From positions 1 through 44,500 of the forward strand of contig CAUJHV010000001.1 of assembly GCA_963205115.1 (NCBI GenBank): 44,500 bases of DNA, read 5' to 3'. The notes beneath the pieces were generated by a model that made no database searches, was not told where the DNA came from, and was given only the letters and a program-made list of their open reading frames with translations. The stretch comes from Pseudomonadota bacterium. Its GTDB lineage: Bacteria > Pseudomonadota > Gammaproteobacteria > Burkholderiales > Burkholderiaceae_C. Made by a program: the position numbers and the translations under genes. This document shows positions 32,967 through 43,464 of the stretch, piece after piece (within the stretch, counting starts at the first letter, position 1; every line of letters starts with the position of its first letter).

Positions 32967-34163
32967 ATGCAGCAGACCCTGCCTCTCGAGTGCCAGAAAG
33001 CACTGTTTGCCCTGCCCGAGGGCGAGACGTGGCTGAACAACGCCTACATGGGCGCGATGCCGCGGGCGGTGCTCGAGGCCGGACACCGCGCGGTGGATCT
33101 GCGTGCCCTGCCGGCCGCCATCACGCCGGCCGACTTCTTCGCACCGGCAGAGCGTGTGCGGGGCCTGTGCGCTGCGCTGGTGCAGGCAGACCCGGAGCGT
33201 GTCGCGCTGGTGCCCACGGCGGCCGCTGGAATGGCGGTGGTCGCAGCCAACCTGTCGCCGCGCGCCGGACAGAATGTCGTCATGCTCGGCGATCAGTTCC
33301 CGAGCAACGTCTACCCTTGGCGTCGATGGCGCGAGCAGGGCGTGGCGATGCGGTCCGTGGCGGCGCCCGCGGGCGATGCGCGCGACCCCGGGAGCTGGCG
33401 CCGGCGCTGCCAGGCGTGGCACGACGCACTCGAGGCGGCGATCGATCACGACACCGTGCTCGTGGCCGTCGAGCCGGCGCATTGGACCGACGGCACCCGC
33501 TTCGACCTCGACCGCCTGGCCCGTCGCGCCCGGGCTGTCGGGGCAGCGTTCGTGGTCGATGCCACCCAGGTGGCCGGCGTCATGCCGCTCGACGTTGGCG
33601 CGTTTCAGCCCGACGCTATGGTGGTCCACGGCTACAAGTCGATGCTGGCCAACTACGGCCTGGGCTTTGCCGTGTTCAGCGAGCGATTCGCCGACGGTTG
33701 CCCCACCGACCAGAGCTGGCTGATGCGGCGCGGCAGCGAGGACTTCGCCCGACTGGTGGACTACCAGGATGACTATGCCCCGGGCATGCGCCGCTATGAC
33801 ACCAGCACGCGCAGCAACCCGGTTCTGATCGGCATGCTCGAGGCCGCTTGCCGCCTGCTCGTCGACTGGCAGCCCGCGCGGATCGAGGACTACCTGCGGC
33901 GCATTGCGCGCCCTGCGGTGGAACGGCTGCGCGCCCAGGGCTTCGGCGTGGCCGACGAGGACCTGCGCGCGGCCAACCTGTTCGGCATCGCCCTGCCGCC
34001 GGGCCTTGCGCCCGAGGCCGTGCGCCAAGCGCTGGCAGCGAGACGCATCCACGTGTCCGTGCGCGGCGCGGCGGTGCGGGTGTCGCCGCACGTCTGCAAT
34101 GACGAGGCCGATCTGCTCCGCCTGGCGGAAGCGCTGGCCGAGATCCGTCGCGCTACGGGCTGA
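32967..34163 (+). CDS. Class V aminotransferase-fold PLP enzyme
   Basis: A 398-residue PLP-dependent enzyme of the class V (NifS/IscS, kynureninase, EgtE) fold. WLNNAYMGAMP at the N-terminus is the substrate-binding start typical of the fold. D198 in FVVDATQVAG contacts the PLP ring nitrogen, and K224 in HGYKSMLANYG is the Schiff-base lysine. The conserved arginine region is YDTSTRSNPV. No iron-sulphur or NAD-synthesis genes are nearby, so the substrate cannot be told. Start at 32967 gives a normal N-terminus; a longer frame upstream is not supported. Stands alone. Confidence 0.88.
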   Translation: MQQTLPLECQKALFALPEGETWLNNAYMGAMPRAVLEAGHRAVDLRALPAAITPADFFAPAERVRGLCAALVQADPERVALVPTAAAGMAVVAANLSPRAGQNVVMLGDQFPSNVYPWRRWREQGVAMRSVAAPAGDARDPGSWRRRCQAWHDALEAAIDHDTVLVAVEPAHWTDGTRFDLDRLARRARAVGAAFVVDATQVAGVMPLDVGAFQPDAMVVHGYKSMLANYGLGFAVFSERFADGCPTDQSWLMRRGSEDFARLVDYQDDYAPGMRRYDTSTRSNPVLIGMLEAACRLLVDWQPARIEDYLRRIARPAVERLRAQGFGVADEDLRAANLFGIALPPGLAPEAVRQALAARRIHVSVRGAAVRVSPHVCNDEADLLRLAEALAEIRRATG

Positions 34164-34638
34164 GCGACGGGTGGCGGCGGCAGGCCGGCGAGAAGTTCCG
34201 TTCTCATCCCTCCGCAGGCACAGGTCGCCTGTGGAGTGAAGTGGGTCTGTGAAGCCGACCGTTGGTTGATGGCCCAGGGGAGCAACGGTCATTGACATCC
34301 CTGCGGAGTGAACTTCCGGTCTGCAGCCAAGCGCGCCGGTCGGCACCAGCGGACGTACTCACGTCATTCGCCCTCAGGCAGACGTTCGGTTCGGCCGCCA
34401 CCGCTCAACTGGCTGGCGCAGGGCGTAGACGCCCGTAGCGGGCGCTTCGTTGGCAGTCCCGAATTGCACCCGCGCTTGCGGGCAGGCCGGTTTGGCCTGG
34501 CCGGGTATTTCGCCCTACCTTTGGTGTCGACTTCGTGGCGTCGCGCCGCATCGCGATTGGCCACTGAGGCTTCGTTGGCTCAGACCCTGCGCGCTGCGAG
34601 GCCGTACCACCGCTGAGTTGGTTGTCGCCTGAAGCAAC
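34164..34638. other. Intergenic region with several hairpins
   Basis: About 475 bp between convergent genes. No gene supported. Visible structure includes a perfect hairpin CGCCCG-TAG-CGGGCG at 34430-34444, CTGAG-N10-CTCAG at 34564-34583, an 11-base direct repeat GCTTCGTTGGC at 34443 and 34569, and CTGAGTTG-N14-CAACTCAG at 34613-34642 running into the stop of the next gene. The last could end transcription but has no T-tract. The mix resembles degenerate palindromic repeat debris. Confidence 0.5.
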
Positions 34639-35790
34639 TCAGACGTAACAGGGGCCTTCGATCAAGGGATGCTCGGCGATGAAGGCGGTGTCGATCTTCA
34701 GTCCGATGCCCACGCCGTCCAGCGGCGACACGCAGCCCTTGGCGTCCAGCGCGTAGGGCAGCCTGTCGCCCAGCAGGTCGCGGAAGGGATTCAGCGTCGT
34801 CACGTCGCCTTCGAAGTAACCGGGGTTGTCCACCGCCGCCAGGAAGTGGATGGAGGTGGACATGTTGATGGCCGTGGCCGAGGTGTGCGGGTTGACCGTC
34901 ATCTTGCGCGCGCTGGCCATGGCCGCGATGCGCATCGCTTCGGTGATGCCGCCGGTCTTGGACAGGTCAGGCTGCACCACGCCGACGTGGCCGTCTTCCA
35001 GCATCAGGTCGAACTCGTAGCGCGTGAAGTGGTTTTCGCCGGCGGCCAGCGGCACGCGGCCCAGCGCCGCGGCTTTCTTGTAGGCCATGCGGTCCTGCGG
35101 CGGGAAAGGTTCTTCCAGCCAGGCGATGCCACATTCCTCGAAGGCCGGCATCACGCGACGCACGTCGTCGACGGTGTAGCCGGTGTTGGCGTCGACCATC
35201 AGTTCGATGTCATCGCCCACCGCCGCGCGCACGGCGCGCACGCGGGCGATGTCCTTGGCCGCGGTGTCGCCCACGCGCAGCTTCAGCGCGCGGTAGCCGC
35301 TGGCGATGTGGCGCTGCGCCTCTTCCACCAGCGTGGTCGGTTCCTGCCAGCCCAGCGCAATGCCGCCGGCATAGGCCTTGATGGGCTTGGCCGTGCCGCC
35401 CAGCATCGTCACCAGCGGCCAGCCGGTGGCCTGGCAGCGCAGGTCCCACAGCGCCAGGTCCAGGCCGCTGAGCGCCAGCGCCGCCGCCGCGCCCATGCCG
35501 TGGCTGGCCAGCTGCATCTTGTAGACACGCGCCCACACGCCGTTGACGTCGAAGGCCTCAAGGCCCAGCACCAGTTCACGCAGCGTGGTGTCGATCAGCC
35601 GCGCGATGGCGCCCGGGCAGCGGCCGTGGTGGGCTTCGCCCCAGCCGATGTGGCCGTCGTCGCTTTCCACGCGCACCAGCACGGCGTCGCGCTTGACGCT
35701 GCGGCCGATGCCCAGGCGCACCGACTGGTTTGCGGGCACGGGGAAGGAAATCGGCACGGCGCGGATGTCCGCGATACGGGGCTGTTTCAT
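34639..35790 (-). CDS. Mandelate racemase/muconate lactonising enzyme family protein (copy 2)
   Basis: A 383-residue enolase-superfamily member. The barrel carries K170-L-R172 in the catalytic second strand (KxR rather than KxK), metal ligands D200 (VDANTG), E226 (WLEEP) and E252 (GENHF), and H302 (NPHTS) as the second base. It dehydrates or epimerises sugar acids. It overlaps the D-2-hydroxyacid dehydrogenase gene by 4 bp and is last in cluster 3. It is a diverged paralogue of the protein at 37630-38778; the K/R change suggests a different stereochemistry of proton abstraction. Confidence 0.92.
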   Translation of the reverse strand: MKQPRIADIRAVPISFPVPANQSVRLGIGRSVKRDAVLVRVESDDGHIGWGEAHHGRCPGAIARLIDTTLRELVLGLEAFDVNGVWARVYKMQLASHGMGAAAALALSGLDLALWDLRCQATGWPLVTMLGGTAKPIKAYAGGIALGWQEPTTLVEEAQRHIASGYRALKLRVGDTAAKDIARVRAVRAAVGDDIELMVDANTGYTVDDVRRVMPAFEECGIAWLEEPFPPQDRMAYKKAAALGRVPLAAGENHFTRYEFDLMLEDGHVGVVQPDLSKTGGITEAMRIAAMASARKMTVNPHTSATAINMSTSIHFLAAVDNPGYFEGDVTTLNPFRDLLGDRLPYALDAKGCVSPLDGVGIGLKIDTAFIAEHPLIEGPCYV

Positions 35791-36740
35791 GGCAGGGCTT
35801 CTGGGTTGACGATGTTGGTGGGGCGCTCGCCCCGCAACAGGGCCAGCAGGGTGTCCACCGACCCCTGGCTCATGGCGCGCAGGCTGTTGTCGGTGATACC
35901 GGCGATGTGCGGCGTGAGCAGCAGGTTCGGGGCCTCGAAGACGGGCTCGGTGGGTGCCAGCGGCTGGCGGTCGTGCACGTCCAGCGCGGCGCCGCCCAGC
36001 TTGCCCACGCGCAGCGCGGCTATGAGCGCTGGGGTGTCGACCACCGGCCCGCGCGAGACATTGATGAGCACGGCGCCGGGCTTCATCGTTGCCAGCGTGG
36101 CGGCGTCGACCAGGCCGCGTGTGCTGTCGTTGAGCGGGCAGCTCAGCACCACCACGTCGGCCTGCTCAAAGAGCTCGGCCTTGCTGGCGGCCGTGATGCC
36201 CGCGGGCAGCGTTTCCGGCCGGCGCGTGAGGCCGATCACCCGCATGCCAAGCGCGCCCGCCACCACCGCCACCTGCGCGCCGATGGCGCCCACGCCGACG
36301 ATGCCGCACACACTGCCACGCAGTTCGGTGGCGCCGTCGGCCATGGGGCGCGCGGCAGCCCAGCCGGCGTTGCGCATGCGCTGGTCGATGCCCAACAGAT
36401 TGCGCCGAAGTTGCAGCATGGCGGCGATGCAGTACTCCACCACGGCCGTGGTGTTGGAGCCCGGCAGGTTGGCCACGGGAATGCCGCGCGCCGTGGCCGC
36501 TGCCACCGGAATCAGGTCCAGGCCCACGCCGTGGCGCACCACGGCGCGCAGGCGCGGCGCGTGGTCGAAGAGGTCGGGCGCGAGCTTGTTGCGCACGATC
36601 AGGCCCTCGGCCGTGGTGATCAGCTGCGCCAGCGTGGCGGGTGTGGCATCGGGCGCCTGCACCACCGTGCAATGCGCCTGCAACTGCGGCAGCACCTCGG
36701 GGTGGATGGCGTCGGTGAGAAGGACTTCAGGCTTGGCCAA
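35787..36740 (-). CDS. D-isomer-specific 2-hydroxyacid dehydrogenase
   Basis: A NAD-dependent dehydrogenase of about 317 residues. The Rossmann motif is GIVGVGAIGAQVAVVAGALG, the catalytic arginine lies in NVSRGPVVDT and the catalytic histidine in TPHIAG. The usual Glu of the DVFExEP motif is Asp or Gln (LDVHDRQPL). The start is uncertain: a TTG at 36740 (LAKPEVLLTD) has AGGAG nine bases before it, and a GTG at 36758 is the alternative with 18 more bases. Both overlap the end of the FAH-family gene. It would reduce or oxidise a 2-oxo/2-hydroxy acid made in cluster 3. Confidence 0.9.
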   Translation of the reverse strand: MAKPEVLLTDAIHPEVLPQLQAHCTVVQAPDATPATLAQLITTAEGLIVRNKLAPDLFDHAPRLRAVVRHGVGLDLIPVAAATARGIPVANLPGSNTTAVVEYCIAAMLQLRRNLLGIDQRMRNAGWAAARPMADGATELRGSVCGIVGVGAIGAQVAVVAGALGMRVIGLTRRPETLPAGITAASKAELFEQADVVVLSCPLNDSTRGLVDAATLATMKPGAVLINVSRGPVVDTPALIAALRVGKLGGAALDVHDRQPLAPTEPVFEAPNLLLTPHIAGITDNSLRAMSQGSVDTLLALLRGERPTNIVNPEALP

Positions 36741-37623
36741 GAAAGGGGGCTCCTGCACGCACGGGGTTGATCAGCTGGCCCAGGCCGTCGAGCGTGATGC
36801 TCACCTTGGCGCCTGGTAGCAGCCAGGCCTCGGGCTGGTGCATGGCGGCCACTCCGGCCGGCGTGCCGGTGGCGATGACGTCGCCCGGCTCCAGCGGCAT
36901 GCGGTGTGAGATGTATTCGATGAGCGCCGCGATGTCGAAGAGCATGGTCGCGGTGCTGCCGTTCTGCAGCAGGCGGCCGCCCATTTCAAGCTGGATGCCG
37001 ATGGCGTAGGGGTCGAGCACTTCGTCCGGCGTGGCCAGCCAGGGGCCCAGCGGCGCCGAGGCGCGCAGGTTCTTGCCGCGCACGAAGTGGCCGTCCTGTT
37101 TCACCAGGCTGCTGCCGCTGACATCGTTGTGCACCGTGTAGCCGGCAACATGCCGCATGGCGTCGGCGCGCTTGACGGCCAGCGCACGGCGGCCGATGAC
37201 GACGGCAAGCTCGGCCTCGTAGCCGACATTGCCGACATCGGGTGGCACTTCGATGGCTTCGCCCGGGCCGATGACGGTGCTGCCGGCGCGCACGAAGGTC
37301 ACCGGCTCGGCAGGTGCGGCCATCTGGCGCTCGGCCAGTGCATCGGTGAAGTTGAAGGCGGCGCCGACGATCTTGCCCGGCCGCAGCGGCGCGAGCAGTT
37401 GCACCTGTGCCAGCGGCCGTATCGCGTCGGCGTCGAAACGCGCGTCGCTGAAGCGGCCTTGCCACAGCGCCAGGCCGTCTTCCACGAAGCGCTCGACGGC
37501 AGGCGGCGTGCCGCCCAGCAGCGCCGCACACGAGGCATGCGACAGGTCGACCACGAGGTCACCTGCCAGCCAGAGCCCCGCCACCGGCGCGCCACCCGCG
37601 CCACGCAGGCTGATGAAGCGCAT
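36727..37623 (-). CDS. Fumarylacetoacetate hydrolase-family protein
   Basis: A 298-residue FAH-family enzyme. Key features are PGKIVGAAFNFTDALAE, VGYEAELAVVIGRRA with the metal-ligand Glu residues, VAGYTVHNDVSGS with the Asp ligand, KNLRASAPLGPWL, and EPGDVIATGTPAGV. These enzymes cleave C-C bonds of 2,4-diketo acids or hydrate/decarboxylate oxo acids. It lies 7 bp after the first enolase-superfamily gene and overlaps the dehydrogenase gene. In sugar-acid pathways it often acts on the 2-keto-3-deoxy or 2,4-diketo-3-deoxy product of a dehydratase; that role is inferred here. Confidence 0.92.
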   Translation of the reverse strand: MRFISLRGAGGAPVAGLWLAGDLVVDLSHASCAALLGGTPPAVERFVEDGLALWQGRFSDARFDADAIRPLAQVQLLAPLRPGKIVGAAFNFTDALAERQMAAPAEPVTFVRAGSTVIGPGEAIEVPPDVGNVGYEAELAVVIGRRALAVKRADAMRHVAGYTVHNDVSGSSLVKQDGHFVRGKNLRASAPLGPWLATPDEVLDPYAIGIQLEMGGRLLQNGSTATMLFDIAALIEYISHRMPLEPGDVIATGTPAGVAAMHQPEAWLLPGAKVSITLDGLGQLINPVRAGAPFLGQA

Positions 37624-37629
37624 CGCCGC

Positions 37630-38778
37630 TCAGCCCGCGCGGTAGCGCTCGAGCACGCTGCGCTCGATCTCGATGCCCAGGCCGGCGCCGGTGGGCACCT
37701 GCACCTTGCCGCGCACCTGCACGATGGGCTCTTTGCTCAGCAGGTCGCGGAAGGGGTTCTCGCACTGCTCGAACTCGAACATCGGCGGCATGGGGCGGAA
37801 GCTGGGCGGCTGGTCGGGCAGCGCGGCCAGGAAGTGCAACGTGGCGGCCACGCCGATCACCGAGCCCCAGGCGTGCGGCACGCATTCCACGCCATGCGCG
37901 GCGGCCAGCGTGGCGATCTTGCGGCACTCGCTGATGCCGCCGGCGGCGCACACGTCGGGCTGGATGATGTCCATGGCCTTGCGCACCACGATGTCGCGGA
38001 AGCCCCACCGCGTCATCTCGTTTTCGCCGCCGGCCACCGCCATGTCCAGCGCGCGCGTCACTTCCACGTACCCGTCGATGTCCTCGGGCGAGATGGGCTC
38101 CTCGAACCACTCGATGTCCAGCGCTTCGAGTTCACGGCCGATGCGGATGGCCTGCGGCACCGTCATGCAGTGGTTGGCGTCCACCATCAGCCGCGTCGTG
38201 TCGCCCACGGCCTCACGCACGGCGGCCACGCGGCGAATGTCGAGCTTGGGGTCGCCCAGGCCGATCTTCATCTTCACGGCCGTGAAGCCTTCGTCGACAT
38301 AGCCACGCGCCTCTTCCACGGCTTCTTCGACCAGGCGGTCCATGTCGATGAAGTACAGGCCGGTGGCGTAGCAGGTGACTTCGCTGCGGTGCGCGCCGCC
38401 GATGAGCTTGTGGATGGGCCGGCCCGTGGCCTTGCCGATGATGTCCCACAGCGCGATGTCGATGCCGCTGAGCGCCGACGCCGCCATGCCCTTGCCGCCG
38501 TAGTCCTTGATGCGGTTGTAGAGGTCTTCCCAGATCACTTCGACGTCGAAGGCATCACGGCCGACGATGCGCGGCCCGAACTGCGTCTCGATGTAGGCCT
38601 TGGCCACGGCCGAGGGGCCGTAACACTCGCCCCAGCCGACGATGCCGTCGGTCGTCTCGACTTCGACGATGCAAGAGCCGCGGGTCTTGTAGAGCCAGCC
38701 GCGCGACGAGGTGAAGGGCCGCTGCACCGGCGCGGCGACGACGTGGCAGGTGACCTTCTTGATCAATGTCGGGTTCAT
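37630..38778 (-). CDS. Mandelate racemase/muconate lactonising enzyme family protein (copy 1)
   Basis: A 382-residue enolase-superfamily enzyme. Catalytic K169-M-K171 (KxK), metal ligands D200 (VDANHC), E226 (WFEEP) and E252 (GENEM), D275 (QPDVCAAGG) and H302 (PHAWGS) are all present. The N-terminal capping domain has FTSSRGWLYKTRGSCIVEVE. Full KxK plus His/Asp makes a sugar-acid dehydratase or racemase likely. It follows the TTT receptor gene by 7 bp and precedes the FAH-family gene by 6 bp. Confidence 0.93.
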   Translation of the reverse strand: MNPTLIKKVTCHVVAAPVQRPFTSSRGWLYKTRGSCIVEVETTDGIVGWGECYGPSAVAKAYIETQFGPRIVGRDAFDVEVIWEDLYNRIKDYGGKGMAASALSGIDIALWDIIGKATGRPIHKLIGGAHRSEVTCYATGLYFIDMDRLVEEAVEEARGYVDEGFTAVKMKIGLGDPKLDIRRVAAVREAVGDTTRLMVDANHCMTVPQAIRIGRELEALDIEWFEEPISPEDIDGYVEVTRALDMAVAGGENEMTRWGFRDIVVRKAMDIIQPDVCAAGGISECRKIATLAAAHGVECVPHAWGSVIGVAATLHFLAALPDQPPSFRPMPPMFEFEQCENPFRDLLSKEPIVQVRGKVQVPTGAGLGIEIERSVLERYRAG

Positions 38779-38785
38779 CGAAGCT

Positions 38786-39766
38786 TCACTTCTTCTCGGG
38801 CACGAAGACCTGCTTGGCGACGACGGCCAGCGACTTCTCGACGTCGGCGATCTCGCGCCCCAGCGCCGCGCCGGTCACGTCATCGACCAGCGCGCCGCCA
38901 CCTTCGGCCACGGCCTTGAACTTGGCGCTCTGGATGGCGCCACGGAACAGCGCGGTGAGCTTGTCGCGCACCGCGGGCGGCAGGTTGGCCGGCGCCACGA
39001 TGTAGGCCATCTGCACCAGCGGGCCGTGCGGGAACACGTCGAAGCCCTTTTCCTTGAAGGTGGGCACGTCGGGCATGACCTTCAGCCGTTCGTTGGCGAA
39101 CACGCCGATGGGCTTGACCAGGCCGCCGTCGATCTGCGCCTTGCTTTCCGAGGGCTTGAGCACCGCGCCTTCGATCTGCCGGCCCGCCAGGTCGGCCACC
39201 ACCTTGCTGCCGCCGGTGTAGGGCACGACGATGATGTCGGCCGTCGCGGCGCGGCCCGTCATCACGGCGAAGATGTGGTTGAGGTTGTTGCTGCCTGGTG
39301 TGCCGATGGACACCTTGCCGGGGTTTTTCTTCACATGGCCGACAAAGCCTTCCAGCGTGCCGTTGGGGCTGCCGGCCGGCACCAGCAGCATCAGCGGGTC
39401 GGTGGTGACGCGGGCAATCGGCGTGAACTGCTCGTTGCGCAGCGGCGAGAGCTTCTGCGCAATGATGGCCAGCGTGGAACTGGTGCCCATGCCGATGGTG
39501 TAGCCGTCGGGCTCGGCCGCGGCCACCTTGGCCATGCCAATGCCGCCAGTGGCGCCGGGCACGTTCTCGACGATCACCCGCACGCCCTGTTCACCCAGGA
39601 TGTTGGCCAGCGCGCGCGCGGCAATGTCGTTTGAGCCGCCGGCATTCCAGGGCACGACGAATCGGATTTCCTTGCTCGGGTAGACGTCGGCGGCGCCGGC
39701 CGGGGCCATGGCACAGCAGGCTGCGGCGGCCAGCGCGCAGCGGATGAAGGTGGAACGCAGAAGCAT
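38786..39766 (-). CDS. Bug/TTT-family solute-binding protein of cluster 3
   Basis: A 326-residue periplasmic receptor. Signal peptide about 1-25 (AGA-A). YPSKEIRFVVPWNAGGSNDI at 29-48 is the family signature, and VMPDVPTFKEKGF lies near the C-terminus. AGGA stands about seven bases before the ATG at 39766. No TctA/TctB permease genes are nearby, so it is another orphan receptor. Candidate operator TTGTTATAACAA lies 38 bases upstream. Ligand probably the sugar acid used by cluster 3. Confidence 0.93.
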   Translation of the reverse strand: MLLRSTFIRCALAAAACCAMAPAGAADVYPSKEIRFVVPWNAGGSNDIAARALANILGEQGVRVIVENVPGATGGIGMAKVAAAEPDGYTIGMGTSSTLAIIAQKLSPLRNEQFTPIARVTTDPLMLLVPAGSPNGTLEGFVGHVKKNPGKVSIGTPGSNNLNHIFAVMTGRAATADIIVVPYTGGSKVVADLAGRQIEGAVLKPSESKAQIDGGLVKPIGVFANERLKVMPDVPTFKEKGFDVFPHGPLVQMAYIVAPANLPPAVRDKLTALFRGAIQSAKFKAVAEGGGALVDDVTGAALGREIADVEKSLAVVAKQVFVPEKK

Positions 39767-39803
39767 GGGGATTCCTTGTCGGTCTGAAAGCCTGTTCAAG
39801 CCA

Positions 39804-39815
39804 TTGTTATAACAA
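39804..39815. promoter_or_regulatory. Perfect 12-bp palindrome, candidate GntR operator of cluster 3
   Basis: TTGTTATAACAA equals its reverse complement and lies 38 bases ahead of the TTT receptor start, the first gene of the catabolic run. Length and symmetry suit an FCD-type GntR operator; the gene for such a regulator is just upstream. The TATAAC part could also serve as a -10 element. Function inferred. Confidence 0.6.
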
Positions 39816-39841
39816 ACAACGTTTATGCGGCGGAGACTTTT

Positions 39842-40187
39842 TTTGCAGGTCCCCAAAGATGACAGGACAGTTCAGGCGGCCTGGCGCAATGCACGGCAGC
39901 GGGGCCCGTGCGTGCCCAGAGGCGTCAGGGGCGAGGGCTTCGTTCCAGCAAGGCGCAGAAGTCGTCTCGCGCGCTGTCGATGTCGGCGCGTCTGGCCATC
40001 GCCACTGAGGCACAGGCTTCTTTGCAGGTCCCGGCAGATGACCGGGCAGTTCAAGCGGCCTGGCGCACTGGACGGCAGCCGGGCCCGCGCGTGCCCCGAG
40101 GCGTCAGGGGCGGGGGCTGCGTTCCAGCAAGGCGCAGATGTCGTCGCGCGCGCTGTCGATGTCGGCGCGTATGGCCTGCGCCACGGC
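39842..40187. repeat. Tandem duplication covering the 3' end of the GntR gene
   Basis: Bases 39842 to about 40008 and 40021 to about 40187 are near-identical direct copies with a 179-bp period. The right copy contains the last codons of the GntR gene and its stop at 40104. The left copy repeats them in frame (ADIDSARDDFCALLERSPRP, with one changed residue against the functional copy's ICALL) and a stop at 39925. The rest of the left copy repeats the downstream flank. Confidence 0.85.
39925..40008 (-). pseudogene. Duplicated 3' fragment of the GntR gene
   Basis: Left copy of the 179-bp duplication (see 39842-40187). It encodes only the last two dozen or so residues of the regulator and a stop codon; there is no start, so it is not expressed as its own protein. 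Confidence 0.7.
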
Positions 40188-40793
40188 AGCCGCGTCGCCA
40201 TCGCGCAGGCCTTGCAGCGCGGCGATGTGGAAGGGGTAGCGGCGCAGTCCGGGGATGTATTCGGGCAGTGCCAGCGTCAGCGTCGGCGCGCAGCGCAGCC
40301 AGGCGCTTTCGATGACTTCCAGCACGATGGGCATGCGGCACAGCGCATAGATGCCGAAGTGGAAGCGGTGGTGTTCGGCCAGGTAGCGTTCGAGCTGGTG
40401 CTCGTCGACGCCGCGCTTCATGGCCTGCAGCGCCTGTTCGATTTCGTCCAGCGCCGCCGGCGTGGCGTGCGGCAGCGCGGCCACGGCGGCGGCGGGTTCC
40501 AGGCCGCTGCGCACCGTCATCAGCTGGCGGAACTGGTCGGCGTCGAGCAGCGGCACGGTGGCGCCGCCGCCTTGGCCGACGCTGCCGCGTTCGAGCACCC
40601 GTTCGGCGATCAGCCGGTTGACAGCGTCGCGCACGGGCGTGAGGCTGATGCCCAACTGGTCGGCGATGTCGCGCAGCACGATGCGCTGGCCGGGCGCCAG
40701 GCGGCCTTCCATCAGCGCCGCGCGCAGCGAAGCGTAGGCGCCGTCCCACAGCGTGCTGCGAGGCAGGGGTAGCAGGCGGGCAAGCGGCTTCAT
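40104..40793 (-). CDS. GntR-family (FCD) transcriptional regulator of cluster 3
   Basis: A 229-residue regulator starting MKPLARLLPLPRSTLWDGAY. The winged helix-turn-helix contains GRLAPGQRIVLRDIADQLG, ISLTPVRDAVNRLIAERVL. The FCD domain includes MTVRSGLEPAAAVAALP and YLAEHHRFHFGIYALCRMP. Same direction as cluster 3, but separated from the TTT receptor gene by a 337-bp space holding the duplication and the palindrome, so it may have its own transcript. It is the likely repressor of cluster 3. Confidence 0.92.
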   Translation of the reverse strand: MKPLARLLPLPRSTLWDGAYASLRAALMEGRLAPGQRIVLRDIADQLGISLTPVRDAVNRLIAERVLERGSVGQGGGATVPLLDADQFRQLMTVRSGLEPAAAVAALPHATPAALDEIEQALQAMKRGVDEHQLERYLAEHHRFHFGIYALCRMPIVLEVIESAWLRCAPTLTLALPEYIPGLRRYPFHIAALQGLRDGDAAAVAQAIRADIDSARDDICALLERSPRP

Positions 40794-41253
40794 CGCAGGC
40801 CGCAGGGTAACCGACGGTCGAGGGTTCTCTGCGACACGTCGATCTTGCCGACTGGCCATGCCTCCGGACAGCGCTCGACCGCCGGATTCATGCGTACCGA
40901 GACTCAGGGTGCCTCCCCTCGCCTCGCCAGCAAGGTGCAAGGAAGTGCCGAGGCCCCTCGAGGGTCGGTACCGCCAGATCGCGCTCGAAGTGAGCTGACG
41001 TCGCCGGGCACTTCGCCAGCACGGCATGTGCAGGCTCGGCGAACGTGACCAGCGGCAGGTCATTGGGCCCTTCGGTCACAGGTGGCGGCAGCAGTCGAAT
41101 GGCCCGTTCCGGCGGCCGCCGACACTCGCATTCGCGGGGTGGCCGACCGCAACCAGTCTGAAGCGGGTACCCGGGTCGCAACGATGAAGATCGACCGATG
41201 ACCGCGACCGAGTGTTGGCACTCGCCAAGCCCTACTTCATGGATCGGACGGCT
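40794..41253. other. Intergenic region between cluster 3 regulator and pobA
   Basis: About 460 bp. No gene supported. A stretch around 41046-41112 (CAGGTCATTGGGCCCTTCGG and GCAGCAGTCGAATGGCCCG) looks like degenerate intergenic repeat sequence. No clear terminator for pobA seen. Confidence 0.4.
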
Positions 41254-43398
<2,145 letters not shown>

Positions 43399-43464
43399 CG
43401 CGGTGGAGACGGCGCCGGGCGCGAGCGCTGCCTATCATCGACGGGCACCCACCGACCGAGCCCC

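Noticed and set aside
32308..33003. Minus-strand frame opposite the VF530-like gene and its downstream spacer
   Set aside because: Low-complexity Arg/Ser/Ala content and antisense to a recognised gene.
34430..34642. Integron attC-like site
   Set aside because: No matching core-site pair (GTTRRRY/RYYYAAC) in the right layout and no integrase gene.
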